64,000 bases of DNA from Gilichinskyi gelida (GTDB lineage Bacteria > Acidobacteriota > Thermoanaerobaculia > Gp7-AA8), in assembly GCA_038040385.1 (NCBI GenBank), contig JBBPII010000022.1:9374-73373 (forward strand). Reading direction: 5' to 3'. Of the stretch, positions 1 through 8,247 are shown piece after piece. How positions within the stretch are numbered: the first letter of the stretch is position 1; each line of letters begins with the position of its first letter. Below the pieces are notes generated by a model. That model did no database searches. It was not told the DNA's origin and saw nothing but the letters and a program-made list of their open reading frames with translations. Position numbers and translations under genes: made by a program.

Positions 1-8
1 TCGGCCGA

Positions 9-1256
9 GTGGATAGCGAGAGCGTGCTGTTCACGCCGCTCACCATCGGCAAGCTGTCCGTCGCCGGACGGATCATCAAGACCGCGACCTCGGAGACCCG
101 CGCCACGCCCGACGGCTTCACCGGGCAGTTGATGATCGACTTCTACGAGCCCATGGCCAGGGGCGGCGTGCCGCTCATCATCACCGGCAATCTCTACACG
201 AGCCTCGACGGCAAGGCGACGCCGATGCAGGGCGGCATCGACGACGACGACAAGATCCCCGGCCTGGCGCGGCTGGTGGACGCCGTCCACGCGCATGGCA
301 GCAAGATCTTCGCGCAGATCAATCATTGCGGGCGGCAGGTCATCCCGCGCTTCGCCGGCCTGCCCGAGGCGACGTCGGCGTCGGACACCAAGGACCTCTT
401 TACCGGCACGCGCCCGCGGCCGTTGGAAGTGGCGGAGATCGAGCGCATTGTCCGGCAGTTCGGCGACGCCGCCGTGCGATGCCGGAAGGCCGGCTTCGAC
501 GGCGTGCAGATCCACGCCGCGCACGGCTATCTCATCAACCAGTTCCTGACGCCGTATACCAACAAGCGCACCGACGACTACGGCGGCTCGTTCCACCGGC
601 GCTTCCGGTTTCTGCGCGACGTGTACCGCGAAGTCCGCGCCCGCGTCGGCGGCGACTTCCCGGTCATCGTCAAGTTGAACGGCTCCGATTGGCTGCCGCT
701 GCGGCCGGGACTGAAAACGCCGGAGCTGGTGGAGATCGCCAAGACGATGGAGGGCGAAGGCGTCGATGCCGTCGAAGTCTCCGTCGGCCACTACGAGTCC
801 GGCTTCCCGAATGTGCGCGGCACGTTCGGCCGCTGCCTTCGCCTCATGCTGTCGGGCGGCGTGCGGTATCTGTCGCCGCTGCGCAAGCTGTCCTTCAATC
901 TCTTCTGGCCGGTGATTGCGCTGGTGTCGAACGTCGTCTTCAAACGCCGCGAGGGCTTCAACCTCGACTACGCGCGCCAATTCAAGCAGGCGCTGAAGGT
1001 CCCGGTGATCTGCGTCGGCGGCTTTCTGACGCGCGAAGCAATGGAGCGCGCCATCGACGGCGGCTCCTGCGACGCCGTCTCCCTCGGCCGCGGCTTCATC
1101 GCCAACCCGCTGCTGGTGCGCCAGTTGCGCGACGGCACGCCCGGCCCGCGATGCGTCGACTGCAACGCCTGCGTCGGCGTGATCGGTACGCAACCGGTCG
1201 ACTGCTACCACCCGCGCGTGCGCGCCGAGAAGGACGCAATGCTGGCGGCTCTCTGA
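9..1256 (+). CDS. OYE-family NADH:flavin oxidoreductase
   Basis: A 415-residue FMN-dependent TIM-barrel reductase of the Old Yellow Enzyme / 2,4-dienoyl-CoA reductase family, expected to reduce activated C=C bonds with NAD(P)H in the cytoplasm. The family signature is clear: HAAHGYLINQFL at residues 169-180, followed by N-R-D-YGGS. The barrel's flavin-binding C-terminal strands (CVGGF, then SLGRGFIANP) are present. A C-terminal cluster CVDCNAC (382-388) plus C399 matches the Fe-S motif of the dienoyl-CoA reductase-like subgroup, although the extra FAD/NAD domain of FadH is absent. The GTG start at base 9 is only the first possible codon in the window; the true start may lie upstream of the window edge. 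The substrate cannot be deduced. Confidence 0.88.
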   Translation: MDSESVLFTPLTIGKLSVAGRIIKTATSETRATPDGFTGQLMIDFYEPMARGGVPLIITGNLYTSLDGKATPMQGGIDDDDKIPGLARLVDAVHAHGSKIFAQINHCGRQVIPRFAGLPEATSASDTKDLFTGTRPRPLEVAEIERIVRQFGDAAVRCRKAGFDGVQIHAAHGYLINQFLTPYTNKRTDDYGGSFHRRFRFLRDVYREVRARVGGDFPVIVKLNGSDWLPLRPGLKTPELVEIAKTMEGEGVDAVEVSVGHYESGFPNVRGTFGRCLRLMLSGGVRYLSPLRKLSFNLFWPVIALVSNVVFKRREGFNLDYARQFKQALKVPVICVGGFLTREAMERAIDGGSCDAVSLGRGFIANPLLVRQLRDGTPGPRCVDCNACVGVIGTQPVDCYHPRVRAEKDAMLAAL

Positions 1257-1259
1257 CGC

Positions 1260-1360
1260 GGAACGCCGGCGTCCTCGCCGGCTGGCCCGCAGGCGTCCTC
1301 GCCTGCGACTTCGCGGCGGCGTGACGCCGCCGGGCCAGCCGCCGGGACGGCGGCGTTCCT
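1260..1360. repeat. Intergenic palindromic element, ~100 bp (type A)
   Basis: This stretch is a string of perfect short hairpins (for example GCCGGCGTCCTCGCCGGC, GCAGGCGTCCTCGCCTGC and GACGCCGCCGG..CCGGGACGGCGGCGTT). It fills the space between two convergent genes and reaches the stop codon of the second. A copy about 93% identical by eye lies in inverse orientation at 15901-16000, which marks it as a dispersed repeat and not just a terminator. Confidence 0.8.
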
Positions 1361-3221
1361 ACTGCACGTCGATGGAGAACACCCCGCCCCCCGCCGTTCC
1401 AGCGTAGAGGCGCGTTCCCGCGCTGTGGAGGGAGCGAACGTCCTCGTTCGTCAGCCCGTCGTTGAACGCGGTCCAGCTCTTCCCGCCGTCGGTCGAGCGA
1501 TGGACGCCCTCGAACGTCCCGACGTAGACGTTCCCCTTCGCGTCGACCGCGACGGCTGCGATCTGTTTTTTCTCGATGCCCTTGCTTGATTGGGTGAACG
1601 TCGCGCCGCCGTCCTCGGAGCGATACAGCCCCTCCTTCGCGGCAACGTAGACGTTCTGATCGGCAGCCAGGCCCTTGAGGTCTTTCGCCGGGAGCCCGCC
1701 GCCGGCCGCGGTCCACGACACCGCGCCGTCCGTCGAGCGCCACAGCCCGCCCTCCTTGCCGATGGCGACGAGCGCGCCGGAAGAATCGCCGCGCATGGCC
1801 AGGATATCTGTCCCCGGCGGCACGCCGCGATTCGCCGCCTTCCATTTCACCCCGCCGTCGATGCTCTTGAAGATCGGCGGCTCATCGGAGCTGGGATTCC
1901 CGTCGGCGGAGTAGAGGACCTTCGGATTCTTCACGTCGAGAACGACGCTGGAGAACGCGGGCCGCGGCTCCTGGAGGAAGGTGTCGACTTCCGCCCAGGT
2001 GACGCCGCCGTCGTTGGAGCGGTAGTAGCTCGAGGCGTAGCTGGCGTGAACGCTCTTCGGATTCCGCGGATCGAAGACGACGCTTTGCAGGATGGCGTTG
2101 TCTTTGGAGAACGGCTGGAGCAATTCGACCCACCCCCCCTTCCCGTCCGTCCGGAAGAGCCCACGGCTCACCTGCGCGAAGATCGTCCCGCTCTGATTCC
2201 CCCAGGCGTTCTCGATCCACGCCGCAGCGAATCCGGCGTTCGCCTCGGTCCAGCTCTTTCCGCCGTCGGTCGTCTTGTACACGCCCGCCCCCGCCGCTCC
2301 AGCCCACATCACGTCGGGCGCGGCCGGATTGATGGCCAGCCCGCGCACGACGTAGCGCGGCAGCCCGCCGCCCATCCGCGTCCAGGTTTGCGCGCCGTCG
2401 GTCGACCGCATCAGCCCCTTTTTCGTCCCGGCGTAGAGCGTCTTCGGCGACGTGGGATGCAGCGTCAGGCTCTCGATCACCTCCTGCTGCGGGAAGCTGC
2501 CGCCGAACGGCGTCCAGGTCTCGCCGCCGTCGGTGCTCTTGTAGCCGCCGTCGCGGAGCGCGGCCATGTACAGCGTGTCGGGCTCCGAGGGGTCGATGAC
2601 GATGCGGCGCGGCTGGTTGTGCTCCGGGAGTCCCGTGCCGAGCTGTTTCCACGACGCGCCGCCGTCGCTGGTGCGCCAGAGTCCCGACCGTCCATTGGAG
2701 CCGCCGGCCCAGATGATCTTCGAGTCTTTGGGATGGACAGCGAAGGTGTAGACGTCGCCGCCGCTGACGCGGAACTCGGTCCACTTCGCGCCGCCGTCGG
2801 CGGAGCGCTTGTGCAGGTTCACGTCGGGCACCCAGATGGCCTTCGGATTGGAGGGATCGAATGCCACCGGATACGGCGTCAACGCCAGATCGTCCCGCAT
2901 CCACTCCCACGTCTCGCCGCCATCCTTCGACCGCGCGATCGCGCCGCGCTCCACACCCGCCCAGAGCGTGTTGCTCTTCGGCTGCAGCATGACGTACGTC
3001 ACCACGCGGTCCGCCAGCGCCTTCCCCGAAAGCTGCCAGCTCTTCGCACCATCGACGCTCCGCCATACCCCGCCCCCGTGCGTGGAGACCCACAGCCGCT
3101 CCGGATTCGCCGGATCGACGGCGATGGAGAGGACGTTGCCGAAGTAGGGACCCTCGGCCTTCCAGGTGCCGGCGAGGGCGGGGGCGGCGGTGAGGAGGAG
3201 GAGTAGCGCGAGTTTTTTCAT
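1359..3221 (-). CDS. Exported BNR/VPS10-type beta-propeller protein
   Basis: A 620-residue secreted protein. Start ATG at 3221 is chosen because it begins a clear Sec signal peptide (MKKLALLLLLTAAPALAG) after a GAGA-containing ribosome site; the longer open frame upstream is shadow. The rest consists of many ~45-residue repeats with the BNR/Asp-box pattern S-x-D-x-G-x-(T/S)-W (for example SKDGGETW, STDGAQTW, SNDGGVTW), as in sortilin/VPS10-like and sialidase-like propellers. The family is a beta-propeller fold; the ligand is unknown, and no sialidase catalytic arrangement could be recognised. It lies downstream of the HEAT/ankyrin gene, separated by a palindromic repeat. Confidence 0.85.
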   Translation of the reverse strand: MKKLALLLLLTAAPALAGTWKAEGPYFGNVLSIAVDPANPERLWVSTHGGGVWRSVDGAKSWQLSGKALADRVVTYVMLQPKSNTLWAGVERGAIARSKDGGETWEWMRDDLALTPYPVAFDPSNPKAIWVPDVNLHKRSADGGAKWTEFRVSGGDVYTFAVHPKDSKIIWAGGSNGRSGLWRTSDGGASWKQLGTGLPEHNQPRRIVIDPSEPDTLYMAALRDGGYKSTDGGETWTPFGGSFPQQEVIESLTLHPTSPKTLYAGTKKGLMRSTDGAQTWTRMGGGLPRYVVRGLAINPAAPDVMWAGAAGAGVYKTTDGGKSWTEANAGFAAAWIENAWGNQSGTIFAQVSRGLFRTDGKGGWVELLQPFSKDNAILQSVVFDPRNPKSVHASYASSYYRSNDGGVTWAEVDTFLQEPRPAFSSVVLDVKNPKVLYSADGNPSSDEPPIFKSIDGGVKWKAANRGVPPGTDILAMRGDSSGALVAIGKEGGLWRSTDGAVSWTAAGGGLPAKDLKGLAADQNVYVAAKEGLYRSEDGGATFTQSSKGIEKKQIAAVAVDAKGNVYVGTFEGVHRSTDGGKSWTAFNDGLTNEDVRSLHSAGTRLYAGTAGGGVFSIDVQ

Positions 3222-3233
3222 GATGTCTTTCTC

Positions 3234-3328
3234 GGGGTTGCGGGGTTGCGCGGTTCCGGGGTTTCGCAGCGCTCGCGCCACTAGGGCTTGGCCGCTGCGA
3301 AACCACGCAACCGCGAAACCCCGCAACC
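3234..3328. repeat. Inverted repeat of GGGGTTGCGGGGTTGCG type (type C)
   Basis: The left arm at 3234-3269 is made of GGTTGCG units ending in GGGGTTTCGCAG; the right arm at 3295-3328 is its imperfect complement (CTGCGAAACC...CCCCGCAACC). The right arm abuts the stop codon of the HEAT/ankyrin gene at 3329. The same unit recurs at 47120-47187. It is a large imperfect cruciform; it has no T-run to make it a classical terminator. Confidence 0.75.
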
Positions 3329-5272
3329 TCATTTCGTCGCCTTCGTCGCCTTCGCCACCAACGCCAGCTTCTTCGGATCCTTCGCATACGCCTCGCGATA
3401 CATCTTCACCTTGTCCGGACTGAGGCGGAAGCCGGCGGCGGCTAGCGCCGCGGCGCCGTCGGTCTCGAAGATGAGGCCGAACTCGAACGCGCTCATGCCG
3501 CTGCCGTTCTTGGCGTTCATGTTCGCTTTCGCGCCGAGGAGGATCTTCACCACCTCGGCGTCGCAGTTCTGGGCGGCCGTCATCAGCGGCGTGTTGGCGT
3601 TGTCGTCGCCGATGTTCGGGTCGGCACCTCGCGACAGGAGCAGCTTCAGGATCGCCTTGGTGTCCGCGGGTGTCGGCCGCACGCTCGCGTTGCAGCCTTC
3701 CTCCGCCTCGAGCAGCACGCGCATGGCGGGACTGCCGTTGCTGTTGGCGAATCGATGATTCGGCGACATCCCCGCGTCGAGGAAGGCCTTGACGATGTCC
3801 AGCTCGACGTCGTTCAGCGCCGAGAAGTACGCCTCCTCGGTGAACTTGTACTGGCGCTCGCGAAGCCACTCCAGCGCCTTGTCGCGCGCCGCGGGATCGA
3901 CCGCCGCGACGGTGGTGACCTTGCGCGAGCGGTGGCTGTCGGACTTCATGGCCTCGATGGCGAAGTCGGTGAGCTGTCGAACGAGCTCGTCGCCGTCCTT
4001 CTTCAGCGGCGCGATCGTCGCCTCGGCGGAGGCGGCATCCGTCCCGTGGTTGCGCAGCAACTGCAGCGCGGTGAGGCGGAGATTGCGGTCCTTCTGCTCG
4101 ACCGCGGCGCGCGCCAGGATGTCGACGGTCGTCGCCGTGTCGAGCTGCAGTTTGTCGATGCTCCGGAGCGCCTTGTCCCGGACCGGGACGCTCGCGTCTT
4201 TCTCCAACGCCGCGGTCAGGGCCGGCAGCGCTTCCTTCGCCGCCGCCGCTTTCACCGCCGTCTCGACGGCGAACGACTCATCGGCGATCTCGCCGATCGC
4301 CTCGGCCGCCCGCGCGCGTACCTCGGCGTCCGATTCCGTCCTCACCGCCTGTACCACCGGCCCGAGGGCGTCGAGCGCGAGCCCCCGTGCGCTCGCCAGC
4401 GCGCGGATGGCCTCGTCGCGCACGTCCTTCTCCTTGTCCGCGACCATGCGCGACACCGGCTTGGCCCACGCCTTCACGTCCGCGGCGGCGGTTTGCTTGC
4501 CGAGGAACTCGACGGCGATCTCGCGAACGTCGCCGTTCGAAGAGCTCAGAAATCCGAGAAGCGTCTCGATCCAGCGGTCGGGGCGCGGGCGCATGTCGCC
4601 GAGGGCGATGAGCAACGGCTCGGTGAGGAAGTTCTCATTGAGGCGCGCCATGAGCGGCGGGATGATCTTGCGGTCCTGCGTCTCGGCGAGCCCGCGCAGC
4701 GCCTTCTTCCCGGCGTCGAAGTTGTCGCGCCGCGCGGACCAGTCGGAGGTGTTTTTCGGATCGGGCGAGTTGCGGCGGAGGTAGTCGACGACGGGGCCGG
4801 CGAGCTTGTCGCCGGGCTCTATGCCGATCAGCGCGCGGGCGGCGAGAAAGCGGTCGACGTCATCGCCGCGCTGCAGCACGCCGCGCAGCTCGTCGGCCAT
4901 CGTCGACGGCTCCTCGTCCATGGAGATGAGCGCGCCGGCGGCGCGGATGACGACCGCGGGCGCCGGGTCGGCCAGCGCCTTGCGCAGCGCGGGTATCGCC
5001 GGCTTGGCCACGTCGCTCAACCGCCACAGCGCGTTGGCCGCGGCCTCCCGCACGCCGGCGTCGCGATCGCCGAGGGCCGCGATCAGCGGCTCGATGGACT
5101 CCGCCATCTCCATACCGCCGAGCCCCTCGGCCGCTTCGATGCGGGTGTTCACGTCGCGGCTCTTCAGCTCTTTGGCGTAGCGCTCGACGAGCTTCTGGAG
5201 ATCGGACTTCTGCGCGAAAACGAGCGCGGGGACGAGAAGAGACACCAGGAGCAGTGCCAGTGTGTTGCGCAT
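3329..5272 (-). CDS. Exported HEAT-repeat and ankyrin-repeat protein
   Basis: A 647-residue protein with a Sec signal peptide (MRNTLALLLVSLLVPALVFA). Residues ~25-440 are tandem HEAT/PBS-lyase-type helical repeats (units such as IEPLIAALGDRDAGVREAAANAL and AIPALRKALADPAPAVVIRAA style). After a linker, residues ~490-610 form ankyrin repeats (ILKLLLSRGADPNIGDDNAN, PLMTAAQNCDAEVVKILL). Both are protein-protein interaction scaffolds with no catalytic motif. The C-terminus is lysine/alanine rich (ALVAKATKATK). ATG 5272 is chosen because it begins the signal peptide. The partner is unknown; an envelope scaffold role is inferred. Confidence 0.85.
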   Translation of the reverse strand: MRNTLALLLVSLLVPALVFAQKSDLQKLVERYAKELKSRDVNTRIEAAEGLGGMEMAESIEPLIAALGDRDAGVREAAANALWRLSDVAKPAIPALRKALADPAPAVVIRAAGALISMDEEPSTMADELRGVLQRGDDVDRFLAARALIGIEPGDKLAGPVVDYLRRNSPDPKNTSDWSARRDNFDAGKKALRGLAETQDRKIIPPLMARLNENFLTEPLLIALGDMRPRPDRWIETLLGFLSSSNGDVREIAVEFLGKQTAAADVKAWAKPVSRMVADKEKDVRDEAIRALASARGLALDALGPVVQAVRTESDAEVRARAAEAIGEIADESFAVETAVKAAAAKEALPALTAALEKDASVPVRDKALRSIDKLQLDTATTVDILARAAVEQKDRNLRLTALQLLRNHGTDAASAEATIAPLKKDGDELVRQLTDFAIEAMKSDSHRSRKVTTVAAVDPAARDKALEWLRERQYKFTEEAYFSALNDVELDIVKAFLDAGMSPNHRFANSNGSPAMRVLLEAEEGCNASVRPTPADTKAILKLLLSRGADPNIGDDNANTPLMTAAQNCDAEVVKILLGAKANMNAKNGSGMSAFEFGLIFETDGAAALAAAGFRLSPDKVKMYREAYAKDPKKLALVAKATKATK

Positions 5273-5288
5273 GCGTGGTCCTCCGGTG

Positions 5289-5714
5289 CTATGGGGCCGA
5301 CGGAAGCTTGTACTCGAAAGTGTACAGATGCTTGCCGTCGACGATGTCGATGATCATCTTGCCAGTGAGCCCCGCCAGTTGCCCGGTGCCGGAGTCCGGC
5401 ACGACGGTGACGCTCAACTGCGGCGCGCCGCGGTCCATCGTTCCGGTGTGCTGGAGGACGAACGTTCCGCTGCGGCCGGCGAGCGTGCCGGTGACCTGCT
5501 CCATGGCCACATAGCCCGCCGAGCCCTTGACCGCCGTCCCGTGCATGAGCATTTCGCCCTTGGCGGTGGCGTCGAGGTCTCCGTGAAACTGCTTGTCGAT
5601 CGACATCCGGCCGACGGCGTTGTCGGGCGTGGCTTGCGGCGTCAGCTTGACGTCGAATGTTCCCTTTGCGGACGACATGGCGGCGATGGCCGCGAGCATA
5701 AACCAAATGTGCAT
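5289..5714 (-). CDS. DUF3224 domain protein
   Basis: A 141-residue protein matching DUF3224, a small beta-barrel family of unknown function related to the allene-oxide-cyclase barrel. Recognisable blocks are KGTFDVKLTPQ, MSIDKQFHGDL, GSAGYVAMEQVTGTLAGR, QHTGTMDRGAPQLSVTVVPD and SGTGQLAGLTGKM. The first ~15 residues are hydrophobic but only weakly signal-like. It starts 23 bp from the divergently transcribed threonine dehydratase, so the two probably share a promoter region. Confidence 0.85.
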   Translation of the reverse strand: MHIWFMLAAIAAMSSAKGTFDVKLTPQATPDNAVGRMSIDKQFHGDLDATAKGEMLMHGTAVKGSAGYVAMEQVTGTLAGRSGTFVLQHTGTMDRGAPQLSVTVVPDSGTGQLAGLTGKMIIDIVDGKHLYTFEYKLPSAP

Positions 5715-5737
5715 TTGCGCATGCTACGCTGAGAATC

Positions 5738-6697
5738 GTGTTCACCCTTACTCTAAAAGACTTCGAAAACGTGCGCGCGCGCATCGCGGAGCACATCAAA
5801 CACACGCCGCTCTTGACGTCGCGGCAACTGAGCGAGCGGACGGGATTCGACGTCCGCCTCAAAGCCGAAATGTTCCAGCGCGTCGGCTCGTACAAGATCC
5901 GCGGGCCGCTCAACAAGTTCGCGCTGATGCCCGAGGAGCAGAAGCGGCGCGGCGTGGTCTGCTCGTCGGCCGGCAATCACGCGCAGGGCGTGGCGCTGGC
6001 GGCCAAGATCCACGGCATCCGCGCCGTGGTGTGCATGGCCGAGAACGCGACGCCGGCCAAGATCGCGGCGACGCGCGGCTACGGCGCGGAAGTCGTCCTG
6101 CACGGCACGATCTGGGACGAAGCGAACGAGAAGGCGAAGGAACTGGTGCGCGACGAGGGGCTGACGTACGTGCACCCCTTCGACGATGAAGAGCTCATCG
6201 CCGGCCAGGGGACACTCGGGCTGGAGATCGTGCAGGACTGGCCCGAGGTCGACGCCGTGATCGTCCCCATCGGCGGCGGCGGACTGATCTCCGGCGTCTC
6301 CATGGCGGTCAAGAGCCACAACCCGAAGATCCGCGTGATCGGCGTGGAGTCGTCGGACGGCCCGGCGATGCAGAAGAGCATCGAGGCCGGGCGACTGGAG
6401 ACGATCGACTGCCGCACGATCATCGACGGCCTGCGCGTCCGCCGCGCCGGCGAGATCAACTTCTCGGTAGTGCAGCGCTTCGTCGACGAGATCGTGGCCC
6501 TCCCCGACTGCCAGATCTTCGACGCCATGCTCTGGATCATGGAGCGCTGCAAGCTGGTGGTGGAAGGCGCCGCCGCCGCGCCGGTCGGCGCGCTGCTCAA
6601 CGGGCTGGTGGCGTTGCCGCCGGGGGCGCGGGTGGCGGTGGTGCTCTCGGGGGGGAATGTGAATTTGGATCAGTTGCGGGGGCTCAGTTGGAATTGA
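5738..6697 (+). CDS. PLP-dependent threonine dehydratase (ammonia-lyase)
   Basis: A 319-residue fold-type II PLP enzyme expected to deaminate threonine (and perhaps serine) to 2-oxobutyrate/pyruvate. The PLP lysine is K53 in the SYKIRG motif, the substrate loop is SSAGNH (76-81) and the phosphate-binding glycine loop is GGGG (179-182). It lacks the C-terminal ACT regulatory domains of biosynthetic IlvA, so it resembles the short catabolic TdcB-type or serine/threonine dehydratases. The start is GTG at 5738. Its last 177 bp are duplicated, with a frameshift, at 8026-8204, and the stop overlaps the 3' end of the convergent ParE toxin gene by 14 bp. Confidence 0.9.
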   Translation: MFTLTLKDFENVRARIAEHIKHTPLLTSRQLSERTGFDVRLKAEMFQRVGSYKIRGPLNKFALMPEEQKRRGVVCSSAGNHAQGVALAAKIHGIRAVVCMAENATPAKIAATRGYGAEVVLHGTIWDEANEKAKELVRDEGLTYVHPFDDEELIAGQGTLGLEIVQDWPEVDAVIVPIGGGGLISGVSMAVKSHNPKIRVIGVESSDGPAMQKSIEAGRLETIDCRTIIDGLRVRRAGEINFSVVQRFVDEIVALPDCQIFDAMLWIMERCKLVVEGAAAAPVGALLNGLVALPPGARVAVVLSGGNVNLDQLRGLSWN

Positions 6698-6980
6698 GCG
6701 GCAAGTCGAGCACCTGAGCCGATCCCCGCACCGTCAGAATCGACACAAACGACTTCTCGATGCGATAGATCACACGATGGGAGCGATAGATCACTTCTCG
6801 AAATTCGCCTGACGGGATCTCCGGCACGACGCGGCCCGACTTCGGGAACCTCTCCAAGCGGTCGACAACCTTGAACAACCCCTCGAGCCATTTGAGTGCG
6901 GCTGCGGGCTTGTCCCCGGCGATGTATCTGGCCTCTTCGTACGCTCGTTGGAGGGCCAGAGGCGACCAGACGATTCTCAA
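6684..6980 (-). CDS. RelE/ParE-family toxin
   Basis: A 98-residue type II toxin. The sequence follows the ParE pattern: N-terminal WSPLALQRAYEEARYIA, then KWLEGLFKVVDRLERFPKSGR, then FREVIYRSHRVIYRIE and a final V-rich strand. ParE toxins inhibit gyrase, and RelE relatives cleave mRNA; which applies cannot be told here. It starts with TTG at 6980, and the antitoxin stop overlaps this start in the four bases TTGA, so translation is probably coupled to the antitoxin. Confidence 0.85.
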   Translation of the reverse strand: MRIVWSPLALQRAYEEARYIAGDKPAAALKWLEGLFKVVDRLERFPKSGRVVPEIPSGEFREVIYRSHRVIYRIEKSFVSILTVRGSAQVLDLPLNSN

Positions 6981-7258
6981 CTGCGGAATCGTCTCCGGAG
7001 CTCCGCTTTGGCCTGGCGATGTGGGATGCCTTCCCCCGATTCGATCTGTTTCACGGCGGTCCGGACGTCGCGCAGGAGCTCGAGCTCTTCAATCAGTTGG
7101 GCGTAATCGGCCACATCGAGCAACACGGCGGCAGAATGACCGCGCTGCGTCAGGACCAGCGGACGGCCGCTGTTCTTTACTTGCTCGATGAGCTCCGCGG
7201 CGTTAGCCCGGAACTCCGAAACAGGCTTGATGTCGGTGTCGAGTTTCGGCTGGCGCAT
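6977..7258 (-). CDS. Phd/YefM-family antitoxin
   Basis: A 93-residue antitoxin partner of the downstream ParE-like toxin. ATG 7258 is preferred over longer options because it sits 4 bases behind a strong GGAGG site. The core DIKPVSEFRANAAELIEQV, then RPLVLTQRGHSAAVLLDVADY, is a textbook Phd/YefM N-terminal DNA-binding domain; the C-terminal ~35 residues would bind the toxin. Phd-type antitoxins autorepress their operon, so an operator is expected in the ~110 bp upstream. Confidence 0.88.
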   Translation of the reverse strand: MRQPKLDTDIKPVSEFRANAAELIEQVKNSGRPLVLTQRGHSAAVLLDVADYAQLIEELELLRDVRTAVKQIESGEGIPHRQAKAELRRRFRS

Positions 7259-7374
7259 ATGTACCTCCAGTTGTACTTCTGATGGTACGTCGCCGGGCAA
7301 CCCCTTGGCAACCGTCAGGCCGTCGTTCGGGAACGGATCAGTCGGAGGCGCTGACCTAGAACTGAGGGGGCACT

Positions 7375-7458
7375 CTACTCGACGGCCACGAGCCGAAAGA
7401 GTGACAAAACGACGCGTCGTTTGCCTTGTTCGATGGTGATGCTGTCGTGATAAGCCAT
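7375..7458 (-). pseudogene. N-terminal remnant of a DUF433 antitoxin-like gene
   Basis: A 27-residue reading frame that begins MAYHDSITIEQGKR, matching the invariant start of DUF433 proteins (M-Y-x-D-x-ITIEPGKRxGKP-CIRG). After GKR the match ends and the frame closes after 13 unrelated residues. DUF433 proteins are small (~75 residue) antitoxins, usually paired with DUF5615-type toxins. I read this as a decayed second toxin-antitoxin locus beside the Phd/ParE pair. Confidence 0.5.
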
Positions 7459-7504
7459 GGAGCTCTCTGATCACTTCGCGCTCGAGTGGCCACTTCGTCT
7501 TGGA

Positions 7505-7957
7505 CTAGGTCTTGTTGCCTTCGAAACGAGGCGATTGCGGGGTCTCCCCCGGTGCTCCGAGCGATGCGACCATCCCGCCAAGATTCCAGGTATCCCATCC
7601 TTCGACGATTCGTCCGTCTTTGACCACCAACCATGTCGTGCCCTGAATATCGATGCGGCGATTGCTTGCCGGAAAGCCGAGGCCGTCACCGGTGTGAGTT
7701 CCCTTGGCTCGCCATCTGACCGCGGCGCGATGGTCGTCCGCGAGAATGGCTTCGATCTCGATGTGCACATCGGGTAGCGCGCTGAGAAATACTCTCTGCA
7801 TCTCACGGAACCCTTCCGGGCCGCGGTATTGGCCTCCCTCGACGTGACCGATGGAATCGGGTGTCATCAATTCGCCGATACTCTCGTCGCGCCTCGCGTT
7901 CCATACCTCCTCGAACCATCGGCGTCCGAGCTCTCGAGCGTCCGGATAGACTGGCAT
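7505..7957 (-). CDS. SnoaL-like ester cyclase family protein
   Basis: A 150-residue cytoplasmic protein of the SnoaL/NTF2-like fold. Markers are WFEEVWNARRDESIGELM, HVEGGQYRGPEGFREM, a central ALPDVHIEIEAILADDHRAAVRW strand region, and the late GRIVEGWDTWNLGGM. SnoaL proteins act as polyketide cyclases or other small-molecule isomerases/hydrolases, and many have unknown substrates. No partner genes for a polyketide pathway are nearby. It lies in the accessory block between the two dehydratase 3' ends. Confidence 0.8.
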   Translation of the reverse strand: MPVYPDARELGRRWFEEVWNARRDESIGELMTPDSIGHVEGGQYRGPEGFREMQRVFLSALPDVHIEIEAILADDHRAAVRWRAKGTHTGDGLGFPASNRRIDIQGTTWLVVKDGRIVEGWDTWNLGGMVASLGAPGETPQSPRFEGNKT

Positions 7958-8025
7958 GAGCCGCCCTCCGGAGGGGGATTGTATGCCGCTCGCAGCCCTC
8001 CATGGCCACTACTGCGAATTGCTGC

Positions 8026-8204
8026 GACGCCATGCTCTGGATCATGGAGCGCTGCAAGCTGGTGGTGGAAGGCGCGGCGCCGCCGCGCCGGTGGGCGCGC
8101 TGCTCAACGGGCTGGTGGCGCTGCCCGCGGGGGCGCGAGTGGTGGTGGTGCTGTCGGGCGGCAACGTGAATCTCGATCAGCTGCGATCGCTCATCTGGAA
8201 CTGA
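8026..8204 (+). pseudogene. Frameshifted copy of the threonine dehydratase 3' end
   Basis: Bases 8026-8204 align end to end with 6521-6697, the last 59 codons of the dehydratase. The first ~42 bp are identical; later differences are mostly at third codon positions (about 18 of the last 97 bases). The copy has two extra bases in the GCC-rich run near 8075-8092, so the part before it (DAMLWIMERC in the parent) is out of frame with the part after (VGALLNGLVALPAGARVVVV...). Synonymous divergence suggests this end was under selection in another background before it was broken. Confidence 0.85.
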
Positions 8205-8247
8205 AGGGATGTCGTGACCGCTGCAATCAGCAGCCACGACACGCCCG

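Noticed and set aside
1590..3206. 538-residue open frame on the plus strand
   Set aside because: It is antisense to the BNR-repeat gene and has an Arg/Ala/Pro-rich composition typical of GC-rich shadow frames; no family resemblance.
3222..3869. N-terminal extension of the BNR frame to 836 residues
   Set aside because: It crosses a palindromic repeat and lies antiparallel-out-of-frame within the HEAT/ankyrin gene; the signal peptide at 3221 gives the start.
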